From Planctomycetota bacterium (GTDB lineage: Bacteria; Planctomycetota; MHYJ01; JACPRB01): DNA of 64,000 bases. Each line of letters starts with the position of its first letter. Position 1 is the first letter of the stretch. Location: positions 1 to 64,000 of the forward strand of contig JACQVR010000098.1 in NCBI GenBank assembly GCA_016209705.1, in the 5' to 3' direction. Of this stretch, positions 34,030 to 42,372 are shown piece by piece. Below the pieces are notes generated by a model. That model saw only the letters and a list, made by a program, of their open reading frames with translations, did no database searches and was not told the origin of the DNA. The translations under genes were made by a program, and so were the position numbers.

Positions 34030-34150
34030 CGCCCCTCCTGACCTCCGAAGCCTTGGCGAAGGAGGTTGGGGCGGGGCTTCCTCAAAAGTGGAGATGATAG
34101 AACCACGCCGAAGCCCGCCCTCGCTCGGTTGGGGTCGCTTCGGCGGGTCG
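34030..34150. repeat. Intergenic inverted repeats
   Basis: CCCCGCCCCTCCTGACCTCC (34027-34046) faces GGAGGTTGGGGCGGGG (34061-34076); GCCGAAGCCCGCC (34111-34123) faces GGTCGCTTCGGCGGG. Confidence 0.6.
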
Positions 34151-34164
34151 AGAGAGGGGGGAGC

Positions 34165-34965
34165 ATGTCGCCAAGAGCGTTTCGATCCTCGCACTTCGTG
34201 CTTTTCCTTATCCCGGTCGCGTTTCTGGCCGGCTGCGCTTCGGCTCCGCCGCCGTTGCCGATGAAGATCCAGCGCCGGGAGGCGGACGAGGAGTTCCTGC
34301 GCGCCAACTACAGCCAGGCCGCGAGACTCTACCAGGATCTCCTCAAGCAGGCGGAACCCGCCGAAGCGGCGGCGCTGTGGGCGCAGATCGGCAAATGCCG
34401 GCTGGGAACGGGGGAATACATGCCCGCGATCGCGGCGTTCGACGAGGCCCTGGAGCTTCCCGCGCCGGAGCCGCTGCGGATGGAGATCCATTATCGCCGC
34501 GGGTTGGCCTACAACGCGTGCTGGCGTCCCCAGATGGCGATCGCCGATTTCCGTCGGGTGCAGCAGGCGCCCAAGGACGCCCGCGAAGAGGCCGTCAAGA
34601 AGGAGGAGTTCCAGTTCCGTCTGGCCGTCACGCTGATGCGCGTGGGAGAATGGGCGGAAGGGCGGCGCTTGTTGGAAGAGGTAGTGAAGGATCATCCGAC
34701 CTCGGAGGAGGCGGCGCAGGCGCGCGACCGCCTGCCGCTGGACCATCACCGGATCCAGATCGCGCGGTGCGGGAGCGACAACGTGGCGCGGGGATTGGCC
34801 CAGGCGGCGATCGCCAAGGGATTGCCCGCAGAGGTGATGAATTCGGGCGCCGCGCCGTCGGAACGCCTCGTCGTGGTGGGGCGCTTCGCGCGGTTCGAGG
34901 ACGCGCTGCGGGAATTGGAGCGGGTTCGTTCGATGGGATACGCGGACGCATTCCTGATTCCGTAA
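34165..34965 (+). CDS. TPR lipoprotein with C-terminal SPOR-like domain
   Basis: 266 residues from ATG 34165 (RBS GAGGGGGG). Signal peptide with lipobox (VAFLAGC), so it is membrane-anchored. Residues about 35-185 are TPR-type helices (ANYSQAARLYQDLLKQAEPA, YMPAIAAFDEALEL). The last about 70 residues (HRIQIARCGSDNVARGLAQA, then ERLVVVGRFARFEDALREL) match the beta-alpha-beta pattern of SPOR domains that bind denuded peptidoglycan at division sites. A role in cell-wall or division processes is inferred from that domain. Confidence 0.75.
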   Translation: MSPRAFRSSHFVLFLIPVAFLAGCASAPPPLPMKIQRREADEEFLRANYSQAARLYQDLLKQAEPAEAAALWAQIGKCRLGTGEYMPAIAAFDEALELPAPEPLRMEIHYRRGLAYNACWRPQMAIADFRRVQQAPKDAREEAVKKEEFQFRLAVTLMRVGEWAEGRRLLEEVVKDHPTSEEAAQARDRLPLDHHRIQIARCGSDNVARGLAQAAIAKGLPAEVMNSGAAPSERLVVVGRFARFEDALRELERVRSMGYADAFLIP

Positions 34966-35011
34966 CACATTCGGGAATTCCGAGACACTCAAAACGTGGA
35001 GGAAAAATAAC

Positions 35012-35497
35012 ATGTGTTGCAGAACCGCTTGGTGGGGGACCTTTCTGGCCGCCGCCGTGGGAGTATGCGCTTGGTACGCCATGCCGGAGTCGTCCGCGCA
35101 AGAGCCGGGCAAGGCGCAGGACAAGGCGCCGGAACAAAGTCCGGTCGAGCGGCAGGAAGGGTTTTTCAAGACGCTGAAGGCCGGCGACGTCAAGAAAGCG
35201 TACGGGGAGATCCTCAAGGATAGCCTGATTCAGAAGGAGCAAGGGGAGCAGGTGGAGAACCTGATCACCCAGACGGAACAGGGCGTCAAGCTCTACGGCG
35301 GCGCGGGGGGATGGGAGAATCTTGGGTTCGTCCGAAGCGACAAGTACGTCGCGATGGGTTTGGGCGTGCTCTGCTGCGACACGATGCCGCTCTTTTTCTA
35401 TTTCGCCTGGTATCGCAAGAGCGAGACGTCGCCCTGGTCGCTCATCAACATCTGGTTCAACGACCAGCCGAAGGAATTCTGGAGCTTCCGGCGTTAA
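35012..35497 (+). CDS. Small secreted protein of unknown function
   Basis: 161 residues with a signal peptide (WWGTFLAAAVGVCAWYAMP, cleavage near SSAQE). The mature part begins acidic/Lys-rich and continues with RQEGFFKTLKAGDVKKAYGE, resembling the NTF2-like/DUF4864 type of small extracytoplasmic proteins with a later KYVAMGLGVLCCDTMPLFFY strand. The fold suggestion is tentative. RBS GGAGG. Same strand as the SPOR lipoprotein, 46 bp behind it. Confidence 0.65.
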   Translation: MCCRTAWWGTFLAAAVGVCAWYAMPESSAQEPGKAQDKAPEQSPVERQEGFFKTLKAGDVKKAYGEILKDSLIQKEQGEQVENLITQTEQGVKLYGGAGGWENLGFVRSDKYVAMGLGVLCCDTMPLFFYFAWYRKSETSPWSLINIWFNDQPKEFWSFRR

Positions 35498-35504
35498 GGG
35501 GCTG

Positions 35505-35575
35505 GGAAGAAAACCGCTAAACCGCCAAAGTGCCGAAAGCGTTTCCGTGAACCTCTTTCGGTTTTGCGGTTATCT
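35505..35575. repeat. Family H repeat at the mutS 3' end
   Basis: AAACCGCTAAACCGCCAAAG (35512-35531) faces CTTTCGGTTTTGCGGTT (35552-35568). Lies between convergent genes and could serve as a bidirectional terminator. Confidence 0.6.
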
Positions 35576-38161
35576 GTTCTTCTTCGCCATCTCCACGAGC
35601 CTCGCCAGCGTTGCCAGCGCGTCCAGCGGCGCCAACCGGTTCACGTCGATCGCCCGCAGCGCTTCCTCGATCGGCGACGGTTTCGTCGGCGGCGCCGCGA
35701 AGAGCGTTGCCTGCATCAGTTCGCCTTTCTTCGGCTTGCGCGCTTCCAGCCGCGGGCGGTCCCCTTCTCCCAGGGTGAGCGCCTCCAAGCCCGCCAGGAT
35801 CGTCTTCGATCGATCGATCACTTGCTTGGGAAGTCCCGCGAGCCGCGCCACGTGGATGCCGTAGCTGCGGTCTGTCGGTCCTTCCAGAATCTTGTGCAGG
35901 AAGAGGACCTGATCGCCCCATTCGCGCACGGCGACGTGCAGATTCCGGACGCCCGGGAGCGCCCGCGCCAGGTCCGTCAGCTCATGGTAGTGCGTGGCGA
36001 AAAGCGTCCGGGCGCGCGTCCTTTCGTGGAGGTATTCGACCACCGCCCAGGCGATCGAGACGCCGTCAAACGTGCTCGTCCCCCGGCCGATCTCGTCCAG
36101 AATGAGAAGGCTGCGCTCCGTCGCGTGATTCAGGATGTTCGCCGTTTCGCTCATTTCGACCATGAACGTGGACGCGTTGCGCGTCAGGTCATCCGAGGCT
36201 CCCACGCGCGCGAAGATGCGGTCCACCCCTCCGATCCGCGCGCGGGCGGCGGGAACGAAACTGCCGATGTGGGCCAACAGCGCCAGCAGCGCGGCTTGGC
36301 GCAAGTAGGTCGATTTGCCGGCCATGTTAGGTCCCGTGATGATGAAGATGCGCGCGTCGGAGGGGAAGGCGAGATCGTTGGGAACGAACGTGGACGCGAG
36401 GACCCCTTCCAGCACGGGATGGCGTCCGTCGCGGATGTCGAGAACGGGCTCTTCCTCCATGTCGGGTCGAACCCATCCGCGTTCTTCCGCGATCTCGGCC
36501 AGCGAGCGGAGCGCGTCCAGCTCCGCCAGCGCCCGCGCCGTCGCCTGAAGCGGCGGGATCTGTCCGGCCGCCCGGTCGCGGACCTGCGTGAAGAGCTCAT
36601 GCTCGAGATCCTTGGAGCGCCGGTCCGCGTTCAACACCGTCGCCTCGTGATCCTTCAGCTCCGGCGTGATGTATCGCTCCGCGTTCTTGAGCGTCTGCTT
36701 GCGGATGTAGTCGGCGGGAATTTTTTCTCGATGGACGTTCGTGACTTCGATGTAGAAGCCGAAGACCTTGTTGAAGCCCACCTTCAGCGAGGAGATGCCC
36801 GTCCGCGCGACTTCGCGTTGCTCGAACGAGGCGATGAATCCCTTGCCGTCGGTCGTGATGGAGCGGATGCGATCCAGCTCCTCGTGGTAGCCCTTCTTGA
36901 TGAGACCGCCTTCCGTGAGCAGGTGCGGCGGTTCGTCTTCGATCGCGCGTTCCAGGAGAGTCCGCAGTTCGGCGTGCTCGCTCAGGTCCGCCGCGATCCG
37001 CGCCGCCGCGGCCGACTTCAGGCCGGCGGCAAGCCGGCGTAGGTCGGGCATGAGCGTGAGCGTCTGTCGCAACGCGACGAGATCCCTGGCGTGGGCGCGG
37101 CCGGCGCCGAGCCGCGCGAGGACGCGCTCCAGGTCGCACGCCATCTCCAGCGTCTTCGTCAACTCTTCCCTCACGCGCCGGTCGGAGCGCAGTTCCTCGA
37201 CCGCGTCGTGGCGCGCGCGGACGGCGTCGAGATCCGTGAGCGGCGACGCGATCCAGTCCGAAAGGAGCCGCGCGCCCATGGCGGTCGCCGTGCGGTCGAT
37301 CGTCGCCAGCAGCGACCCGTCGCGCTCGCCGCGGGACGTCTCGCGCAGCTCGAGGGCCGCTTGCGTGTGAGCGTCGAGAAACATGCGGCCGGACGATTGG
37401 TAGCGCTCCAGGCGGGTGAGGTGGCGTTGCGGGCCCTTCTGGGTTTCGCGCAAATAGGACAGCAGGGCGCCGGCGGCCCCGAGGCCGATCGTGAGGTCGT
37501 CGCACCCGAAGCCGCGCAACGTCGCGACGCCGAAGTGCTCGAGAAGCGTCTCGCGTCCCGAGGCTGGGTCGAACACCCAATCGTGATAGGGCGTGACCAA
37601 GCCGCCGCCGATGTGGCGGAGCCTCTCGACCAGCTTGTCATGACTTTCGGCGACGAGCGTCTCCGCGGGCTCGATCCGCGCCAACTCGTCGTCCAATCGC
37701 GAGGCGTCGATCTCGTGCGCGAGGAACCGGCCGGTTGAGGTGTCCGCCCACGCGAGCCCGCACCGCGCGCCGTCCGTCGCGACCGCCGCCAGGTGATTGG
37801 CGCGCTTGGCGTCGAGGATGGTTTCTTCGACCAGCGTGCCCGGCGTGATGACGCGCACCACGGCGCGTTCGACGACACCGTCGGCCTCCTCAGGATCCTG
37901 CATCTGCTCGCAGATCGCGACGCGGTGGCCCGCTTTGAGAAGCCGGTTGATGTACGACGTCGCGGAGTGGTACGGCACGCCGCACATGGGGATGCGCCCT
38001 TCGCCCTTGGCGCGGGACGTCAGCACGATTCCCAGGACGCGCGACGCGGTTTCGGCGTCCCGATAGAACATCTCGTAGAAGTCGCCCAGGCGAAAGAGCA
38101 GGATGGCGTCCTGGTGTTCTTTCTTGATCTGGGCGTACTGCTCCATGAGGGGGGTGGGCAT
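35570..38161 (-). CDS. mutS: DNA mismatch repair protein MutS
   Basis: 863 residues, the standard length. Mismatch-reading Phe-x-Glu motif in LGDFYEMF (Phe28, Glu30), connector and lever domains, then the ABC-type ATPase: Walker A GPNMAGKST (about 608-616), signature and Walker B region LILDEIGRGTSTFDG, and FATHYHELTDL. ATG 38161 was chosen because the protein start (TPLMEQYAQIKKEHQDAILL) matches the family; the longer frame is upstream sequence. No Shine-Dalgarno; a -10 lies 7 bp upstream (38173..38168), which suggests a leaderless mRNA. No mutL in the window. Confidence 0.96.
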   Translation of the reverse strand: MPTPLMEQYAQIKKEHQDAILLFRLGDFYEMFYRDAETASRVLGIVLTSRAKGEGRIPMCGVPYHSATSYINRLLKAGHRVAICEQMQDPEEADGVVERAVVRVITPGTLVEETILDAKRANHLAAVATDGARCGLAWADTSTGRFLAHEIDASRLDDELARIEPAETLVAESHDKLVERLRHIGGGLVTPYHDWVFDPASGRETLLEHFGVATLRGFGCDDLTIGLGAAGALLSYLRETQKGPQRHLTRLERYQSSGRMFLDAHTQAALELRETSRGERDGSLLATIDRTATAMGARLLSDWIASPLTDLDAVRARHDAVEELRSDRRVREELTKTLEMACDLERVLARLGAGRAHARDLVALRQTLTLMPDLRRLAAGLKSAAAARIAADLSEHAELRTLLERAIEDEPPHLLTEGGLIKKGYHEELDRIRSITTDGKGFIASFEQREVARTGISSLKVGFNKVFGFYIEVTNVHREKIPADYIRKQTLKNAERYITPELKDHEATVLNADRRSKDLEHELFTQVRDRAAGQIPPLQATARALAELDALRSLAEIAEERGWVRPDMEEEPVLDIRDGRHPVLEGVLASTFVPNDLAFPSDARIFIITGPNMAGKSTYLRQAALLALLAHIGSFVPAARARIGGVDRIFARVGASDDLTRNASTFMVEMSETANILNHATERSLLILDEIGRGTSTFDGVSIAWAVVEYLHERTRARTLFATHYHELTDLARALPGVRNLHVAVREWGDQVLFLHKILEGPTDRSYGIHVARLAGLPKQVIDRSKTILAGLEALTLGEGDRPRLEARKPKKGELMQATLFAAPPTKPSPIEEALRAIDVNRLAPLDALATLARLVEMAKKNR

Positions 38162-38167
38162 GCGGGG

Positions 38168-38173
38168 AGTATA
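38168..38173 (-). promoter_or_regulatory. -10 element of a probable leaderless mutS promoter
   Basis: TATACT on the minus strand, 6 bp from the ATG at 38161. No convincing -35. Confidence 0.45.
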
Positions 38174-38212
38174 GCGGAAACGCCCGGTCAGGGAAGGGTG
38201 GAGAAGAGCCCT

Positions 38213-38260
38213 TTGCAAAACGGACCCGAATACGTATTATAAATGTTAGCGATACGTATT
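38213..38260 (+). promoter_or_regulatory. Promoter with two palindromic operators for the toxin-antitoxin pair
   Basis: TTGCAA (38213) N19 TATAAA (38238) overlaps the perfect palindrome AATACGTATT (38229-38238). A second copy, ATACGTAT (38252-38259), lies 22 bp further on. Two such sites are what a ribbon-helix-helix antitoxin would bind for autoregulation. Confidence 0.6.
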
Positions 38261-38270
38261 GGAGAAGCCT

Positions 38271-38528
38271 ATGCGGTTGACCAAGTTGACGCTGAGCGCC
38301 GATCCAGATCTGGTCAAGGAGGCCAAGAAACTGGCGGAGAAGGAAGGCACCTCCCTTTCTTCGATGTTCGCGCGCTTCCTTCGGGCCGTTCTCAAGGGTC
38401 GGCGAAAGAAGGCGCCTGTGGGTCCAATGACGATGAAGGCCACCGGCCTTGTGAAGCTGCCGGTGGGCAAGAGCGACCGAGAGCTCTTGGGAGAGGCCCT
38501 ATCCGAAAAATACGGACCCAAGCGTTGA
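38271..38528 (+). CDS. Ribbon-helix-helix antitoxin (DUF6364-like)
   Basis: 85 residues from ATG 38271 behind GGAG. The N-terminus, RLTKLTLSADPDLVKEAKKL then AEKEGTSLSSMFARFLRAV, has the beta strand plus two helices of RHH antitoxins. The C-terminal tail (LVKLPVGKSDRELLGEALSE) would neutralise the toxin. It overlaps the PIN-domain gene by 4 bp (TTGA), and the promoter carries two palindromes, so it probably represses its own operon. Confidence 0.85.
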   Translation: MRLTKLTLSADPDLVKEAKKLAEKEGTSLSSMFARFLRAVLKGRRKKAPVGPMTMKATGLVKLPVGKSDRELLGEALSEKYGPKR

Positions 38529-38941
38529 AAATTTTCGTCGATACCAATGTCCTGCTCGACGTCTTGGCGGAACGCAAGGCGTTCTACCCGGAAGCGGTAC
38601 GCGTATGGACGTTGGCGGAGTCGGGTCGGATTGACGCGTCCGTCTCGGTGATCAGCTTCAGCAATTGCTATTACATCATCTCCAAGTATGCAGGACGGCG
38701 CGCCGCCGAGAAAGCGATTCGTCTGTTACGCGACATCTTCACGCCCGTCGACCTGACGGGTCAGGTTCTGAGCCAAGCCATCGACGCGGAGTTTGCGGAC
38801 TTCGAGGACGCGATCCAATTCCATTCCGCCGTTCACGCGAAGGCGGAGGGCATCGTCACGCGCAATCCCGATCATTTCCCTCGCGCTCCCTTGTTCGTTC
38901 TTTCACCGGCCGAGTTTCTCGCCGCTTATTCGTTCGAATGA
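38525..38941 (+). CDS. PIN-domain ribonuclease toxin (VapC type)
   Basis: 138 residues from TTG 38525, translationally coupled to the antitoxin. PIN acidic residues: IFVDTNVLLDVLAER (first Asp), the mid-protein Glu (PEAVRVW region), ADFEDAIQFHSA (third Asp) and TRNPDHF (fourth Asp). It is expected to cleave RNA with Mg2+ when the antitoxin is lost. Intact length. The alternative longer frame from 38243 reads through the antitoxin in another frame and is rejected. 38942-39159 downstream shows no supported gene. Confidence 0.85.
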   Translation: MKIFVDTNVLLDVLAERKAFYPEAVRVWTLAESGRIDASVSVISFSNCYYIISKYAGRRAAEKAIRLLRDIFTPVDLTGQVLSQAIDAEFADFEDAIQFHSAVHAKAEGIVTRNPDHFPRAPLFVLSPAEFLAAYSFE

Positions 38942-39159
38942 CCAAGGGAAGAGCGGTCCGTCTCAGCGTCAACTTCACGCATGCCTCCTCGAAGCGCATC
39001 GCACGAGTGCAGGAAATCTTATGAAATTCAAAAAGCCTTTTTCGACGGCAGGAAGGGGGAACGAGCACATCTTGGAAGGAACCGCTGGCCACGTCGCACC
39101 GCCTTGACCGGATGCCTTCACCTGGAGTAGCCTCCAGCGTGGAAATTGGAGGTTGCCGG

Positions 39160-39543
39160 ATGATGCGAATGGGTGTGGTGCTCGTCGGTATGACCGCCTT
39201 CCTGTCGTGCGCTCAGACGGAACGCCCCACCCTCGTGGAAACCGAGCCCTCCGAACCTGTTCGCGAGGAATTCCGGATCCCGACTGGGGCGTACGACGAT
39301 CTCGACGGGTCGCTTGCGGCCTGGAAGCAAACCGTGCTCGATCGCGTCGAGCCGGCCGATCGGGCGCGGCTCGCCGAGCTTCGCGCGCACATTCAGTCCG
39401 AAATCGCGTGGCTCACGGCACGCGATCGGGAGCTGGCGGAACAGCCGGCGGGGGTCGCCATCGAGACACGCATCGATCTGGCCCACCGGCTCGCCTTCGA
39501 GAAGGCGCGGTTGGAACTGGTGGAAGCGCGACTGGCCCAGTAG
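39160..39543 (+). CDS. Small lipoprotein with helical mature domain
   Basis: 127 residues from ATG 39160 (RBS GGAGGT). Lipobox in VGMTAFLSC. The mature part is mostly helical and charged (DRARLAELRAHIQSEIAWLT, RIDLAHRLAFEKARLELVEA). No family recognised. It converges on the secreted protein at 39554 with only 10 bp between stops. Confidence 0.65.
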   Translation: MMRMGVVLVGMTAFLSCAQTERPTLVETEPSEPVREEFRIPTGAYDDLDGSLAAWKQTVLDRVEPADRARLAELRAHIQSEIAWLTARDRELAEQPAGVAIETRIDLAHRLAFEKARLELVEARLAQ

Positions 39544-39553
39544 GCGGCGAGCC

Positions 39554-40306
39554 TCATTTCATCTTCAGGCGCTCGCGCACTTCTTGTGGAAGATCGAGCG
39601 CCGCCGTGCCGTGCTCGGAGAAGTCCGCCTGCATTTCGAGCTTGTAGATCCGCGTCTCGTCGCCGTACACCAGCTTGACGGAGCGCTCCTCGACGAAACG
39701 GATCAGGGTCCCCTCCGACCGGTGGAGATACACGCGCAGCAGGCCCTTCGCCGTGCCCCACAGAACCTTGTCGGGCCGACGGAACGCGCCCCGCGCCGCC
39801 GACGTGTCCATCTGCTTTTCGATCGACGTGCGCAGCGGATCCTCCCGGAACGAAAACGCGTAAAGATGGCACGCCATGCCGTTCACGTCGCGCGCTTCCG
39901 GGGAATGCCCGGGCCTCGCCATCTCCAGAAACTCCTGAATCAGCTCGTGCGGCGGCTGCGCCTCTTCCAGCGCCTTGACGATGTCGGCGATATCCTTCTC
40001 CGGCTTTTCGACCTGCTCGCCGATCCGCTCGTCGGGCGTCTTCCACAAGCCTTCGGGACCTTTGACCAGGATCAGCGGCCCGCACCGCGCCGATACATAC
40101 TTGTCGATCCGCGCGACCAGCCGATCCGGCGGTGCGTATGCTCCCGTCCGCACGAACCGGCCGGTGACGCGATACGCGTACGGCGCCCGCGCCGTCTCCT
40201 CGAGCGCCCGCTCGACCGCATCCCGGGCGGAGGGCTCTTGGGAGCCCACGCTCCCCGCCCCCGCGAGCGCTATCCATAGTAAGGAATATGAAAGTCTGGA
40301 CGACAT
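39554..40306 (-). CDS. Secreted protein at the end of the ABC export operon
   Basis: 250 residues with a signal peptide (SYSLLWIALAGAGSVGSQEP). The mature part starts with helical VERALEETARAPYAYRVTGR and then alternates strands (IDKYVSARCGPLILVKG, LLRVYLHRSEGTLIRFVEER), resembling the open beta-sheet of LolA/outer-membrane-lipoprotein carrier-like proteins, but the match is weak. It lies 34 bp behind the MacB-type permease on the same strand, separated by a family E repeat, so it may belong to that system. Confidence 0.65.
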   Translation of the reverse strand: MSSRLSYSLLWIALAGAGSVGSQEPSARDAVERALEETARAPYAYRVTGRFVRTGAYAPPDRLVARIDKYVSARCGPLILVKGPEGLWKTPDERIGEQVEKPEKDIADIVKALEEAQPPHELIQEFLEMARPGHSPEARDVNGMACHLYAFSFREDPLRTSIEKQMDTSAARGAFRRPDKVLWGTAKGLLRVYLHRSEGTLIRFVEERSVKLVYGDETRIYKLEMQADFSEHGTAALDLPQEVRERLKMK

Positions 40307-40340
40307 AGCTGATAGCTGACGGCTGACATCTGATAGCTTC
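40307..40340. repeat. Family E repeat inside the ABC operon
   Basis: AGCTGATAGCTGACGGCTGA-type words between the permease stop and the secreted-protein gene. Confidence 0.65.
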
Positions 40341-41612
40341 TTATTCCGTTCGCAACGCTTCGATTGGATCCAGCTCCGCCGCCTTCACCGCCGGGAAGGT
40401 CCCGAAGATCACGCCCGTCGCCGCGGCCACCGAGAACGCCAAGCCCACCGCCACGGGCGAAACCACCGTCTGCCATCCCGCGGCCATATGGATCACGACG
40501 GCGCCGCCCGCGCCCAGCGCCAGACCGGCCACCGCGCCCAGGAGCGAGAGCACCACGCTCTCTGTCAAGAACTGACGCCGGATGTCGCGCTGCTTCGCGC
40601 CCAGCGCCCGCCGCGTCCCGATCTCCTTGCGTCGCTCCGCCACGTTCGCCAGCATGATGTTCATGATCCCGATGCCGCCGACCAGGAGCGACAGCGCGGC
40701 GATCGACGCCATCACGATCGTGAACGTCCGCTGCGTCCTCTGGCTCTGGCGCAGGAGTTCCAGCGGAATCACGATCTCGGTGTCATTCTGCGGATGCGTC
40801 CGCTCCAGCGCGCGCGCCAGGATCCGGCCGACGGGAAGGATCGCGTCCTCGCGCGCCACGGTGATGATCGCTTCGTCCACCTCCAGGCGGATCGCCTCGA
40901 ACGCGCCCGACTTGCGCTGGACGGACGTGATCCCGAAGTCCTTGATCAGGGCGGAGTAAGGGATGTAGAGCAGGTTGTTCAGGTTCGAGACCTGGATGGA
41001 TCCGCCGGCCTTGATCGGTTTGTCCTCCAGCACGCCCACGACCCGATAGTATTGGGGGCCGACCTTAACGTCCTGGCCTCGCCAGGAATGCGCCCGCAGC
41101 AGCTTTCGCCGCGCTTCCGCCCCTAACACGCACACGGCCCGCCCTTCCCGCTCGTCGAGCTCCGTCAAGAGGCGCCCGTCCTCCGGCCGGAGCCGCAAGA
41201 CCTCGAACAGGTCCGGCGACGTGCCGATGACGCGAACGTCCGTCTTCACGTCTTTGTACCACACGTCGTGACGCACCTCGCGCATCGGCACGATCGACTC
41301 GATGTCCTTCGAGAGAGTCCGGATGTGGTCCAGTTCGCGCCGCGTCACCCCGTAGGTGAGGATGGCGCTCTGGTTCTGTGCCGCTTCCTGCCGCCGGTCG
41401 GCGGCCACGGGCTTGATGCTGCGCAGGCGGATGTTGTTCACGCCCATCACGCGGATCTGCTCCAGAGTCTCGCGCTTGGCGCCCTCGCTGATCGAGAGCA
41501 TGGCGATGACCGCAGCGACGCCGATGACGATCCCCAGCGTGGTCAGGAGCGCGCGGAATTTGTGCAGCGCCAGGCTGCGCAGGGCGAGTCGGGCCGTCTC
41601 GAGGAAACTCAT
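40341..41612 (-). CDS. MacB-type ABC transporter permease
   Basis: 423 residues. N-terminal helix ALRSLALHKFRALLTTLGIV with GVAAVIAMLSISEGAKRE is the MacB/FtsX-domain start; a large periplasmic domain (about 50-270) follows, then three membrane helices (IVMASIAALSLLVGGIGIMN, and two near the C-terminus) ending VKAAELDPIEALRTE, the family's hallmark end. Overlaps the ATPase gene by ATGA. It works as a mechanotransmission permease with the ATPase, the adaptor and TolC to export substrates from the periplasm. Confidence 0.92.
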   Translation of the reverse strand: MSFLETARLALRSLALHKFRALLTTLGIVIGVAAVIAMLSISEGAKRETLEQIRVMGVNNIRLRSIKPVAADRRQEAAQNQSAILTYGVTRRELDHIRTLSKDIESIVPMREVRHDVWYKDVKTDVRVIGTSPDLFEVLRLRPEDGRLLTELDEREGRAVCVLGAEARRKLLRAHSWRGQDVKVGPQYYRVVGVLEDKPIKAGGSIQVSNLNNLLYIPYSALIKDFGITSVQRKSGAFEAIRLEVDEAIITVAREDAILPVGRILARALERTHPQNDTEIVIPLELLRQSQRTQRTFTIVMASIAALSLLVGGIGIMNIMLANVAERRKEIGTRRALGAKQRDIRRQFLTESVVLSLLGAVAGLALGAGGAVVIHMAAGWQTVVSPVAVGLAFSVAAATGVIFGTFPAVKAAELDPIEALRTE

Positions 41613-42301
41613 GCGGCTGCTCCATCCCGCTGAAGTTCGCCGCTGCGCAACCGCAGGATCCGCGTCGTCCGATTAGCCAGCTCGGAGTTGTGGGTGACCA
41701 GCACGATCGTCCGACCCCGGCGGTGCAGATCTTCCAGAAGGCCGGCGATCACCTCCGCCGTCTCGGAATCCAGATTGCCTGTCGGCTCGTCGGCCAGGAG
41801 CAGAAGCGGATCGTTGACCAGCGACCGCGCGACCGCGACGCGCTGCATCTCGCCGCCCGAGAGCTGGGTGGGACGGTGATGGCGGCGCGGAGTCAACCCG
41901 ACCATCTCGATCAGCGCTTCCGCCTTCCGGCGGCGCTCGCGGGCGTGAACGCCCGCGTACAGCATGGGCACCTCGACGTTGCCGATCACGTCGAGCTGCG
42001 GGAACAGGTTGAACGACTGAAAGATGAACCCGATATAGCGGTTCCGCAAGCTGGAGCGCTCGTCGTCGTCGAGGCCCCCGACTTCGCGGCCCGCCAGCAT
42101 ATAGCTCCCGCTCGTGGGGTGATCGAGCAGCCCCAGCAGGTTCAGGAGCGTGGATTTGCCCGATCCCGAGGGGCCCATCACGGCGACGTATTCTCCGGGA
42201 TCGATGGACAGGGAAATGGACTTCAGCGCCGCCACGGCGGCGGTCGTTCCCGCCGAATAGGCGCGGCTCAATCCCTCGAGGTGGACGACGGGGTCACGCA
42301 C
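41609..42301 (-). CDS. ABC transporter ATPase, MacB/LolD type
   Basis: 230 residues from GTG 42301. Walker [10 protein letters not shown] (43-51), Q-loop [11 protein letters not shown], signature [12 protein letters not shown], Walker [15 protein letters not shown]-loop LVTHNSEL. Highly typical of the LolD/MacB group. No Shine-Dalgarno is visible before the GTG, and the sequence just upstream is a family E repeat, so the native leader may have been altered. Confidence 0.93.
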   Translation of the reverse strand: MRDPVVHLEGLSRAYSAGTTAAVAALKSISLSIDPGEYVAVMGPSGSGKSTLLNLLGLLDHPTSGSYMLAGREVGGLDDDERSSLRNRYIGFIFQSFNLFPQLDVIGNVEVPMLYAGVHARERRRKAEALIEMVGLTPRRHHRPTQLSGGEMQRVAVARSLVNDPLLLLADEPTGNLDSETAEVIAGLLEDLHRRGRTIVLVTHNSELANRTTRILRLRSGELQRDGAAA

Positions 42302-42372
42302 GGGGTAGCTTGCAGCTGATAGCTTGTAGCTTGTTGCCGTCGGCCACGAGCTACGAGCTAGCGGCTACGAAC
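42302..42372. repeat. Family E repeat between adaptor and ATPase genes
   Basis: Words GCAGCTGATAGCTTGTAGC (42310-42333) face GCTACGAGCTAGCGGCTACG (42347-42369). It interrupts the otherwise tight export operon. Confidence 0.7.

Noticed and set aside
38938..39110. Short open frames after the PIN toxin
   Set aside because: Fewer than 30 codons each, no RBS and no motif.
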